DNA of 6,173 bases from JBHEPS01 sp046261635 (GCA_046261635.1 JBHEOL010000067.1:1-6173); one strand, 5' to 3'. Numbered from the stretch's first letter, positions 1 through 6,061 are shown. Notes: generated by a model from the letters alone, not told the origin. Made by a program: numbers and translations.

Positions 1-138
1 CCCTTCTTGATCACCACGGAAAGCGAGGTCCATTTGAAGGGAACCAAAGAACTTCCCCCCTCCCCCACCCGTACTTCCTGATGAGCGTCTCCGGCACCCG
101 TTTTCCGCTTGTTTCATCCGTTCCGCCGTCCGGGACGT

Positions 139-160
139 TAGAATCGTCATCACAAGGGAG
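139..160 (+). promoter_or_regulatory. Possible -10 box and Shine-Dalgarno site for the S41 peptidase gene
   Basis: TAGAAT at 139-144 matches the sigma70 -10 consensus at five of six positions, but no convincing -35 box sits 16-18 bases upstream, so the promoter call is weak. AAGGGAG at 154-160 is a clear Shine-Dalgarno sequence five bases before the ATG at 166 and supports that start. If TAGAAT is the true -10, the leader would be only about 15 bases long. The rest of 1-138 shows no supported gene; its one striking feature is a C-rich tract at 55-70. Confidence 0.35.
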
Positions 161-165
161 CTTCC

Positions 166-1785
166 ATGAATCATTCCGTGCGGCGCGTGAGCCTCATCCT
201 CACCTCGGTCCTCGTTTTCTCGGCTCTGGCCGGCGGCGTCTGGGACACCGCCCTCGCCTCGGGGAAAGAGAGCGCGCTCTCGTCCCGTCTGCGCGAGTAC
301 ACCGAGGTCGTGGCCGCGATCGAGGAGTGGTCCGCGGATGAGGTCGAGCGGGATGAGCTGGTATTCAGCTCGGTCGACGGGATGATCCGAACGCTCGATC
401 CCCATTCGAGCTTCTTCGCCCCGGTCGAGTACTCCGACGTCCGCGACAAGCAGGCCGGCAGCTACTACGGGGTCGGGCTGCTGGTTTCCCAGCGGGATGG
501 ACGCGTCGTGGTCATCACCCCGATGGAGGGAGGCCCGGCGGGGCGGGCAGGCGTGCGGGCAGGCGACGTGATCGCCGGCGTGGACGGGAAAGACACGACC
601 GAGATCAATTACGACCGAGTGACGGAGCTCCTCCGAGGGCCGAGCGGAACATCGGTCGAAGTGACTGTCCGGCGCGAAGGCTACGACGAGCCGCTGTCAT
701 TCAAGGTGACCCGCGAGGCGATCAGCACGAAAGCCGTTCCCGCCTCGTTCATGCTGGATTCCGACACCGGGTATGTCCGGGTCACCGATTTCACGAGCAC
801 GACGGAGCGCGAATTCGACGTCGCGCTGGAGACATTGACCGCCGAAGGGATGAAGCGGGTCGTCGTCGACCTCCGGGGCAACGGCGGCGGTGTGCTCGAT
901 GCGGCGATCGCGATCGCGGACCGCTTCCTCACCAAGGGCCAGCTCGTCACCTACATGCGCGGGGTCACGCCCGACTCCAATGTCGACTTCCACGCGCCGG
1001 GCGAGAAGCCGCGGCTCGAGATCCCGGTCGTCGTGCTCGTCGATCACGGAAGCGCCTCCGCCTCGGAGATCGTCGCGGGAGCGATCCAGGATCACGACCG
1101 CGGCCTCGTCGTCGGCGATACGACGTGGGGCAAGGGCCTGGTTCAGAGCGTCTACGCCCTCCGCTACGGCGCCGGACTCGCGCTCACCACCGCGCGCTAC
1201 TACACGCCGAGCGGACGCAACATCCAGCGCGACTACTCCTCGCTTTACGATTACTTCTCCTCGGAGGAGACGAATGCCGCGGGCCGGCCGGACAGGTTCG
1301 AAACGGCCACCGGGCGGACCGTGTACGGCGGAGGCGGAATCCGCCCCGATCTCGAGGTCGCCCGCATCGAGCGCCCCCGCTTCGCGCAGCTCCTCGAAGC
1401 GAGAAGCGTGACCTTCGACTTCGCCGTCGCATGGCACGCGCGCCACGAGAACGACCCCGCCACGATCACGCCGGAGATGCTGCTCGAGCTCGAGCGCCTC
1501 GCCACCGAGCGCGAAATCGCCGCGCCGGAAGAGATCGTCCTCGCATTCGCCGACCCCGAGCTGCGGCCCGAGCTCGAGCGGATGCTCAGCGCCGAGATCA
1601 CCTCCGTCCGCGACGGCTACGCCGCCTCCTACCCCTGGCGCCTCAAAGGCGACAACCAGATCGAGGCCGCGGTCAAGGCTCTCCCCGACGCCGCACGCCT
1701 GGCCGCCAAGGCCGCGGGCACCGCGAAATCGATTCTCGCCCGAACGCCGCAGAATCCCGCTGCGGACACTGCGTCGAAGATCTGA
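166..1785 (+). CDS. S41 family C-terminal processing peptidase (CtpA/Prc-like), exported
   Basis: This is a 539-residue serine protease of the S41 (tail-specific, C-terminal processing) family, expected to act in the periplasm or cell envelope on the C-terminal ends of proteins. Residues 1-32 look like a signal peptide: basic start NHSVRR, hydrophobic core, then a small-residue ALA-S site. A helical N-terminal segment carries the family motif LDPHSSFF (77-84). A PDZ domain follows at about 98-185 (YYGVGLLV carboxylate-binding loop, AGVRAGDVI). The protease core spans about 200-400. In GSASASEIVAGA (295-306) the likely nucleophile is Ser298, with Lys323 (WGKG) as general base and Gln327; these spacings equal the Ser309/Lys334/Gln338 triad of Bacillus CtpB, so the enzyme should be active. 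Some 140 mostly helical residues follow the core, with no recognised domain. The start has a good ribosome site. It is a single transcription unit ending at the hairpin at 1804, and its substrate cannot be inferred. Confidence 0.95.
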   Translation: MNHSVRRVSLILTSVLVFSALAGGVWDTALASGKESALSSRLREYTEVVAAIEEWSADEVERDELVFSSVDGMIRTLDPHSSFFAPVEYSDVRDKQAGSYYGVGLLVSQRDGRVVVITPMEGGPAGRAGVRAGDVIAGVDGKDTTEINYDRVTELLRGPSGTSVEVTVRREGYDEPLSFKVTREAISTKAVPASFMLDSDTGYVRVTDFTSTTEREFDVALETLTAEGMKRVVVDLRGNGGGVLDAAIAIADRFLTKGQLVTYMRGVTPDSNVDFHAPGEKPRLEIPVVVLVDHGSASASEIVAGAIQDHDRGLVVGDTTWGKGLVQSVYALRYGAGLALTTARYYTPSGRNIQRDYSSLYDYFSSEETNAAGRPDRFETATGRTVYGGGGIRPDLEVARIERPRFAQLLEARSVTFDFAVAWHARHENDPATITPEMLLELERLATEREIAAPEEIVLAFADPELRPELERMLSAEITSVRDGYAASYPWRLKGDNQIEAAVKALPDAARLAAKAAGTAKSILARTPQNPAADTASKI

Positions 1786-1803
1786 TCCGGTCGGGGCTTT
1801 GTG

Positions 1804-1833
1804 GCCGCGGTTCTTTACCGCGGCTTGTTGTTT
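1804..1833 (+). terminator. Rho-independent terminator of the S41 peptidase gene
   Basis: A perfect 8-bp stem, GCCGCGGT with ACCGCGGC, closes a TCTTT loop and is followed directly by the T-rich tail TTGTTGTTT. It begins 18 bases after the peptidase stop codon. It shares its GTGGC lead (1801-1805) and TCTTT loop with the hairpins at 1914-1936 and 6078-6100. Confidence 0.85.
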
Positions 1834-1909
1834 CAGAGCGCGGTCGCCCGCGAAGCGGTGTGAAGTTCCTCTGATGCCGGATTCTTACTGCGCCCCTCGA
1901 AGAGCGGTC

Positions 1910-1938
1910 GTGGGGCCGCGGAAAAGATCCGCGGCCAC
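1910..1938 (-). terminator. Hairpin, probable terminator of the feo operon
   Basis: Read on the minus strand, a perfect 9-bp stem (GGCCGCGGA with TCCGCGGCC) closes a TCTTT loop; paired bases are 1914-1922 and 1928-1936. It begins 15-17 bases after the dtxR-feoA stop. There is no T-tract on the minus strand after the stem, so it is not a textbook intrinsic terminator. Position and resemblance to the peptidase terminator suggest the same role, or a barrier between the two convergent units and a stabilised 3' end. The rest of the 1786-1952 gap shows no gene. Confidence 0.6.
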
Positions 1939-1952
1939 TGGGCTCCGCCGGC

Positions 1953-2606
1953 TCAGGCTGGGCGGCGGACGAAGATGTCGCGGGCGATGTCTTCCTCGAG
2001 CGCGACCGTCGTCTCACCGCAGCCGACCACGACGGCCGGTCTTTTCTGGACAAGGCGGATCGGGCTGCCGGGGGCGATGCCGAGGGTCGAGAGACGCGTG
2101 AGCCTTGCCGCGGAGGCCGGGGCGATGAAGGCGATCGTTCCCTCGCGACCCGGCTCCATGTCCGAAAGCCTGCCGATCAGCGGATCGACCTTCCGGTCGA
2201 ACTTCCGGCAGCACTCCCCCTGGGGGATCGGATGGCCATGCGGGCACTTCGGCGGATGGCCGAGAAACGTGCAGACCCGGTTGACCACGGACTCGGAGAG
2301 CATGTGCTCGAACTCACACGCCGAGGCTTCGGATTCCTCGAGGTCGGCGCCGAGAACCTCCGAGAACAACACCTCGGCGAGCCTGTGGCGGCGGACGATC
2401 CCCCTGGCTCGCTCCACTCCCGCAGGAAGGAGGTCGATGACGGGGTCGAGCCGCACGAGTCCTTCGGTGCGGAGCTCCTCGAGTCCGGCCCGAACCGCTT
2501 CGGGATTGCCGTTGAGTCCGAGGTCCGCGGCGGTCTGCGCCACCTTGCCGTCTTCGCGGCGATACCAGAGTTGCTCGAGAATCTCGTCCTTGATCGGGTG
2601 AATCAT
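1953..2606 (-). CDS. DtxR-family metal-dependent repressor with C-terminal FeoA (SH3-like) domain
   Basis: This 217-residue protein is predicted to be a cytoplasmic, iron- or manganese-sensing transcriptional repressor. Residues 1-55 form a winged helix-turn-helix (AQTAADLGL, then LEELRTEGLV). Residues 70-140 are the DtxR metal-binding and dimerisation domain. The expected ligands are present: His74 and Glu78 in RRHRLAE, then Cys97, Glu100 and His101 in ACEFEHMLSE, corresponding to DtxR His79, Glu83, Cys102, Glu105 and His106. PHGHPIP follows. Residues about 145-215 are a FeoA-type domain (LSDMEPGREGTI...LTRLSTLGIAPGSPIRLV). The Cys102 equivalent points to Fe(II) rather than Mn(II), although this is inference. 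The chosen ATG has AAAGGA (2614-2619) just upstream and overlaps the TGA of the preceding Cys-rich gene as ATGA. The frame stays open upstream to an ATG at 2753, but that stretch lies over the Cys-rich gene and is not DtxR-like. It is the last gene of the feo operon, so it probably autoregulates. Confidence 0.93.
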   Translation of the reverse strand: MIHPIKDEILEQLWYRREDGKVAQTAADLGLNGNPEAVRAGLEELRTEGLVRLDPVIDLLPAGVERARGIVRRHRLAEVLFSEVLGADLEESEASACEFEHMLSESVVNRVCTFLGHPPKCPHGHPIPQGECCRKFDRKVDPLIGRLSDMEPGREGTIAFIAPASAARLTRLSTLGIAPGSPIRLVQKRPAVVVGCGETTVALEEDIARDIFVRRPA

Positions 2607-2809
2607 CGGGGAATCCTTTCGCCCGCTTCCGGGTGGGGAGTGAGCCAGCGACGCAGCAGCCCGGCGACGAATCCGTCGTCGACGAACTCGTAGAAGCAAC
2701 GCGGGCAGCGAATCATCGAGCAGCCGGCCGCCATCGGGCAGGAGCCGTGACAATCGGCGCCGTCGAACCGGAGCGAGCAGAGCGGGCAGATGTGACTCGA
2801 ATTGCTCAT
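2603..2809 (-). CDS. Small cysteine-rich (zinc-ribbon-like) protein of the feo operon
   Basis: This is a 68-residue soluble protein with seven cysteines in its first 38 residues: CPLC (8-11), CHGSC (20-24), Cys30, and CPRC (35-38), plus His6 and His21. The paired CxxC motifs suggest a zinc ribbon or another metal or Fe-S site. The C-terminal 25 residues lack cysteine and end in basic RIPR. There is no signal peptide or clear membrane helix. It has an excellent Shine-Dalgarno site, GGAGG at 2816-2820, six bases before the ATG and inside the Gly codons at the end of feoB. Its ATG overlaps the feoB stop as ATGA, and its own TGA overlaps the dtxR-feoA start the same way. That placement ties it to Fe(II) uptake, perhaps as an accessory to FeoB, an iron chaperone or a partner of the regulator; none of these is shown. 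It is not FeoC, which is a winged-helix protein, nor the membrane-anchored FeoB-associated Cys-rich family. From memory, similar short proteins occur beside feoB in other anaerobic or deep-branching bacteria. Confidence 0.85.
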   Translation of the reverse strand: MSNSSHICPLCSLRFDGADCHGSCPMAAGCSMIRCPRCFYEFVDDGFVAGLLRRWLTPHPEAGERIPR

Positions 2810-4908
2810 GAGCCGCCTCCGAAAGAGATCGGGAGCAGCGGTAGAACGCGGCTCATCACGTAGCCGATCCCGAACGCGTAGACGATGATGAAGCCCCCCA
2901 TCCACATCGCCGTCTTCAGGCCGCGCTCCTTGATGATCATGAAGAGGTTCGCGATGCACGGGATGAAGAGGGTGATGACGGTGAGCGAGACGACCGTCTG
3001 GATCGCGCTGAGCTCGCCGGCGCGCTGCATCACGAAAAGGCCCGCGGCGCCGTAGTCGCGGCGGAGGAAGCCGATCAGGAACGCGTCCGCCGCTTCGACC
3101 GGGAGTCTGAGCGCCCCGACGACCAGCGGCGCCATCAGCATCTGCAGCTTCGGAAGGAGCCTCGTGAGATCGGCGAGATAGAGGACGAGCGTCCCGAGGA
3201 CGAAGAGGGGAACCGCTTCCTTGAGGTACCACTCGGTCCGCGCGGCGACCTTGATGAGGATGTTCGAGACCTTCGGCATCCGGATCGGAGGAACCTCGAG
3301 CACGAAGTCGGCCGCCTCCCCCTTCACAAGGAGCGAAGAGAGCCAGCCGACGAAGAAGATGGTTCCGCCGATCACGCTGAGCCAGATCACGGCGGCCCAT
3401 GGGCCCAGCGGCCCGAGCATCGCGAGGATGACTCCGAGCTGCGCCGAGCACGGGACCCCGAGCGCCAGCAGCAGCGTCACGATGACGCGCTCCTTCTTCG
3501 TCTCGAGAATCCGCGTGGTCATCGTCGCCATCGTGTCGCAGCCGAGCCCGAGAACCATCGGAAGCACGGCCTTTCCGTTGAGTCCCATCTTCTTGAAGAT
3601 CCTGTTGAGCATCACCGCGAGGCGCGGGAGGTACCCGGAGTCCTCGAGGATCCCGAAGAAGATGAAGAAGGTCGTGACGACCGGCAGGACGATCGCGATG
3701 GCGTACGTGAGGGCCATCGTCACGATGCCGAACGGCCCGACCAGGATGTCGTGAAAGAACTTCCCGATGACCGCGCCGCCGGCGACCGCGCCGGTCAGCG
3801 CATACTCGGACGTGAGCACGCCTTCCTCCACGACATGAACGTGAGGGAAGCCCGTGACCGCGTCCATGGCGCGGATGAGCCAGGGGTTGAGCATCCCGTT
3901 GAACAGGACCGACTCGAACCAGTCGACGACGTCTCCGGCTGCCCACTTGCCGACGAAGAGGTAGGCGATCAGGAGTGCGCCGAGGAGGAAGGGGATCCCC
4001 CAGACCGGGTGCATCGAGACCGAGCCGATCCAGGCGCGGACTCCCCCCTCGGGTCGCTCTGCCCGGCTGAAGACCTCGGCGAGGATCCGGTCGATGTGGG
4101 CGAACCGCTCGCACTGAATGCGAAGGCCGAGAACCTCATTCGTCGCCGTCTGGACGTCCTCGCGGATCTCCTCGACCGCGGCGAGGGCTCCCGCCGAGAG
4201 GGTGGCCTGCAGCCAGTCGCGCAGGCTCTCGTCGCCGGCGAGGATCGCAAGGGCCACCGCGCGCGAATCGACGGACATCGCCGGAAGGACCTTCTCGATC
4301 CGCTGGATCCCGCGCTCCAGGACCGGCGAGTAGTGGATCTGCCAGCTCGAGACTCTCGGAGCCGCGGCGGCATCCCTCACCTGGTCGAGATGCCACTTGC
4401 GCAGAGCCGACGCCTTCACCACCGGCGTTCCGAGGATCGCCTCGAGGCGCTCGGCGTCGACCTCGATCCCGAGGTCACGCGCCTCGTCGCTCATGTTGAG
4501 AATGAGCGACATCGGCACCCGGAACTCCGCGAGCTGGAGAGTGAGCAGGAGCGTCCGTCGCAGGTTCTTGAGATCGCCCACCTGCAGAATGGTGGCGTCC
4601 GGGTTCGCGAGCAGGATGTCGCGCGTCACCCGTTCGTCTTCTGACTGAGGGAGAAGCGTGTTGGTCCCCGGGGTGTCGAGCACCTCGACCTGGCGGCCGC
4701 CGAGGGTCGCGCCGGCCCGGGTGATCTCGACGGTCGTGCCGGGATAGTTCGAGACGGTGGCGTAACGCCCGGTGAGGGCCGAGAAGAGAACGGACTTTCC
4801 GACGTTCGGGTTTCCGACGAGGATGACCGAGGCCGAGATGGGATCGGCAGGTGGTGAGGGGAGAATCGGGTCGGCTGTCATGACGTAGTTGAGACTACGT
4901 CGCAACAT
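2806..4908 (-). CDS. feoB: FeoB, ferrous iron transport protein B
   Basis: FeoB is the inner-membrane Fe(II) transporter with an N-terminal GTPase. In this 700-residue protein (E. coli FeoB is about 773) the G motifs are all visible: G1 GNPNVGKS (32-39), G2 within NYPGTTVE (54-61), G3 DTPG (78-81), G4 NMSD (138-141) and G5 SAL (167-169). A helical regulatory segment runs to about 285. The membrane part starts near residue 303. It carries gate motif 1, GLGCDTMA (454-461), with TTRILE and PCSAQLG (Cys457, Cys487), and gate motif 2, IPCIANLF (649-656, Cys651). These three cysteines match conserved FeoB positions. The end, FGGGS, is not fused to FeoA. The ATG at 4908 has AGGGG four bases upstream. 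An alternative ATG at 4881 (residue 10) lacks a ribosome site but sits directly after a perfect palindrome. It is the first gene of the coupled feoB, Cys-rich, dtxR-feoA operon, 66 bases after the upstream membrane-protein gene. Confidence 0.97.
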   Translation of the reverse strand: MLRRSLNYVMTADPILPSPPADPISASVILVGNPNVGKSVLFSALTGRYATVSNYPGTTVEITRAGATLGGRQVEVLDTPGTNTLLPQSEDERVTRDILLANPDATILQVGDLKNLRRTLLLTLQLAEFRVPMSLILNMSDEARDLGIEVDAERLEAILGTPVVKASALRKWHLDQVRDAAAAPRVSSWQIHYSPVLERGIQRIEKVLPAMSVDSRAVALAILAGDESLRDWLQATLSAGALAAVEEIREDVQTATNEVLGLRIQCERFAHIDRILAEVFSRAERPEGGVRAWIGSVSMHPVWGIPFLLGALLIAYLFVGKWAAGDVVDWFESVLFNGMLNPWLIRAMDAVTGFPHVHVVEEGVLTSEYALTGAVAGGAVIGKFFHDILVGPFGIVTMALTYAIAIVLPVVTTFFIFFGILEDSGYLPRLAVMLNRIFKKMGLNGKAVLPMVLGLGCDTMATMTTRILETKKERVIVTLLLALGVPCSAQLGVILAMLGPLGPWAAVIWLSVIGGTIFFVGWLSSLLVKGEAADFVLEVPPIRMPKVSNILIKVAARTEWYLKEAVPLFVLGTLVLYLADLTRLLPKLQMLMAPLVVGALRLPVEAADAFLIGFLRRDYGAAGLFVMQRAGELSAIQTVVSLTVITLFIPCIANLFMIIKERGLKTAMWMGGFIIVYAFGIGYVMSRVLPLLPISFGGGS
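4882..4901. promoter_or_regulatory. Perfect 8+4+8 inverted repeat at the feoB start, candidate operator
   Basis: On the plus strand GACGTAGT, spacer TGAG, then ACTACGTC form a perfect inverted repeat. It covers codons 3-9 of feoB if translation starts at 4908, or lies immediately upstream of the ATG if it starts at 4881. The 20-bp dyad size suits a dimeric repressor, and the DtxR-family protein encoded in the same operon is the obvious candidate. The sequence does not match the classical DtxR box (TTAGGTTAGCCTAACCTAA), so the assignment is inference. As RNA it could also form a hairpin near the start codon. Confidence 0.45.
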
Positions 4909-4931
4909 TACGCCCCTAGTCGCTTTCCCCT

Positions 4932-4960
4932 TATGACATCGATCACATCCTCCCGTGATC
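4932..4960. promoter_or_regulatory. CRP/FNR-like site and overlapping inverted repeat upstream of feoB
   Basis: On the minus strand TGTGATCGATGTCATA (4947-4932) matches the CRP-type consensus TGTGA-N6-TCACA at nine of ten defined positions. It overlaps a second dyad, GATCAC (4941-4946) with GTGATC (4955-4960) around an 8-base spacer, which can extend through CATC/GATG with one bulge. These lie 24-52 bases before the feoB ATG at 4908. No T-tract follows, so a terminator for the upstream gene is unlikely. Control of feo by an FNR-type regulator is known in E. coli, which makes the site plausible, but chance similarity cannot be excluded. I see no good sigma70 promoter here. Confidence 0.3.
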
Positions 4961-4974
4961 CGATGCCCAATCCC

Positions 4975-5562
4975 CTACTTCCCCTTCCGCCACGGCCGCT
5001 TGAGCGGGGTTCCGTAGTCCGGCTTCGGAAAAATCCCCTCCGAGGCGCTCCTCACGTCCGAGACCGAAATGAAGGCCGCCGGCTGCTCCTCCCGGATGAT
5101 CTCGAGCGCCCGTTCGTACTCGCGCCGCTGGATCACCATGAAGACCAGCTGGACCTCCCCGGTCGCCCCTTTCGCGGGAACGCTCGTCACCCCGTACCGC
5201 TTCCTGAGACGGCCGATCATCCCGCTGGAGTCCTGCCCGGTGATGACCCGGATCGCAACGTGCCCGAGAGCGATCTTGTCCTCGATCAGCAGCCCGGCGT
5301 AGTTCCCTGCGGCAAATCCGGCGGCATAGGCCAGAAAGGTCGCCACGTGGTCCAGGTTCTGAAAGATCTGCCGGATCGCGTAGAGCCAGATGAGGATCTC
5401 GAAGAATCCCAGGATCGGCGCGAGGATCCGGTGGCCGCGCGAGATGAAAATGATCCGGATCGTGCCGATCGTGACGTCGCAGACGCGCGCAACGAAGATC
5501 AGAAGCGGCGTCAGCAGCCAGACGTTGATCTGGGCGGAGTGATCGGTGAGAAACGTTTCCAT
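4975..5562 (-). CDS. UPF0316 membrane protein (DUF5698 plus DUF2179 domains, YebE-like)
   Basis: This 195-residue protein fits the UPF0316 family typified by Bacillus subtilis YebE. Three hydrophobic segments, at about 14-40, 45-63 and 74-93, form the N-terminal membrane domain (DUF5698), with the family-like stretches RVCDVTIGTIRIIFI and GFFEILIWLYAI. A soluble DUF2179 domain follows from about residue 100 (HVAIRVITGQD to ISVSDVRSASEGIFP), a small alpha/beta fold probably facing the cytoplasm. The protein ends in a basic tail (KRPWRKGK). Its function is unknown; DUF2179 also occurs at the C-terminus of YitT-type membrane proteins. The start at 5562 gives the N-terminus expected for the family, but I see no good Shine-Dalgarno sequence. 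Only 39 bases separate it from the upstream zinc-ribbon gene, so the two are probably co-transcribed. The 66-base gap before feoB contains possible operators, so it may or may not be in the same transcript as feo. Confidence 0.88.
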   Translation of the reverse strand: METFLTDHSAQINVWLLTPLLIFVARVCDVTIGTIRIIFISRGHRILAPILGFFEILIWLYAIRQIFQNLDHVATFLAYAAGFAAGNYAGLLIEDKIALGHVAIRVITGQDSSGMIGRLRKRYGVTSVPAKGATGEVQLVFMVIQRREYERALEIIREEQPAAFISVSDVRSASEGIFPKPDYGTPLKRPWRKGK

Positions 5563-5601
5563 CGGAACGGGGAGTCTATCGCGCCGGCCCGGAGCCCCCG
5601 G

Positions 5602-6027
5602 TCATCGCGGGAACGGCAGGGTCCAGATGAATTGGGAGAAGCGGACGAGAGCAGGCTCGGGAACTCTCCGGGAAGCCTCGTTGAGCTGCCCGATCTCTTC
5701 ATTGATCCGGGCGAGCTCTTTCCCGTCGAGCCAGAAACCATGGCACTTGGGGCAATGGTCGAGAATGATGTTCGTCTCGATGTTGAACTCCACCTTCTCC
5801 ATCTCGACGTCCGGATCGCGGGGACACGACGTGGGCCCGAACTCGTCGGCGTGAGTGTGGGTATCGCCGGCGAGCGTGGAGAACTCGAGATCGCCCACGG
5901 TGGGATCGGCGACCCTGTTCAGCTCTCCCCGGTCGACGAACATGCCGCCGCAGGTGTCGCATACGGCGACGCCGACTTCGTGATACTGCTGGTCAACCAG
6001 GGGGGATCCGTCTCGTGGACACTTCAT
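5602..6027 (-). CDS. Small protein with two TFIIB-type zinc ribbons
   Basis: This 141-residue cytoplasmic protein contains two copies of the zf-TFIIB zinc ribbon. Copy one is CPRDGSPLV (3-11) with CDTCGGMFVDRGELN (23-37). Copy two is CPRDPDVEM (68-76) with CPKCHGFWLDGKELARI (92-108). The CxxCxGxWLDxGEL pattern is diagnostic. In both copies the second cysteine of the first knuckle is replaced by aspartate (CPRD), giving three Cys and one Asp per site. A His/Asp-rich linker (GDTHTHADEF, 54-63) lies between the copies, and the tail (about 113-141) has no recognised domain. There is no signal peptide or membrane helix. The function of the family is unknown; nucleic-acid or protein binding is possible. 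The ATG lacks a strong Shine-Dalgarno sequence (GATGGGGCC precedes it). It appears to be the first gene in the window's leftward run, downstream of the structured element at 6062-6152. Confidence 0.9.
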   Translation of the reverse strand: MKCPRDGSPLVDQQYHEVGVAVCDTCGGMFVDRGELNRVADPTVGDLEFSTLAGDTHTHADEFGPTSCPRDPDVEMEKVEFNIETNIILDHCPKCHGFWLDGKELARINEEIGQLNEASRRVPEPALVRFSQFIWTLPFPR

Positions 6028-6061
6028 GGCCCCATCTTAAGCAAAGTCTGTGCTGAAGTGA

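Noticed and set aside
1..33. Possible minus-strand gene start (ATG at 33) running off the left edge
   Set aside because: No Shine-Dalgarno sequence precedes it and only 11 codons can be read.
1..81. Possible tail of an upstream gene in frame 1 ending at TGA 79-81
   Set aside because: Only 26 codons are visible, ending in a Pro/Thr-rich stretch over the C-tract; no motif supports coding.
697..1446. Open frame of about 250 codons on the minus strand inside the peptidase gene
   Set aside because: It lies opposite a fully recognisable S41 protease with intact catalytic residues. Its product is rich in Arg, Ala and Asp with no known motif, as expected for the antisense of GC-rich coding DNA.
1125..1874. 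Plus-strand open frame overlapping the end of the peptidase gene and its terminator
   Set aside because: Arg/Ala/Pro-rich shadow frame that runs through the terminator hairpin; no motif and no ribosome site of note.
2607..2753. N-terminal extension of the DtxR-FeoA gene to an ATG at 2753
   Set aside because: The extra 49 residues are Arg/Leu-rich and overlap the Cys-rich gene. DtxR homology begins at the ATG at 2606, which has its own ribosome site and ATGA overlap.
2810..4114. Long minus-strand frame extending upstream of the small Cys-rich gene
   Set aside because: This part is a +1/-1 shadow of feoB, dominated by Arg, Pro and Gly. Only the last 68 codons, after the GGAGG and ATG at 2809, look like real protein.
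3751..4644. Plus-strand open frame of about 297 codons opposite feoB
   Set aside because: Antisense of well-conserved FeoB sequence; the product is Asp/Arg/Glu-rich with no recognisable domain.
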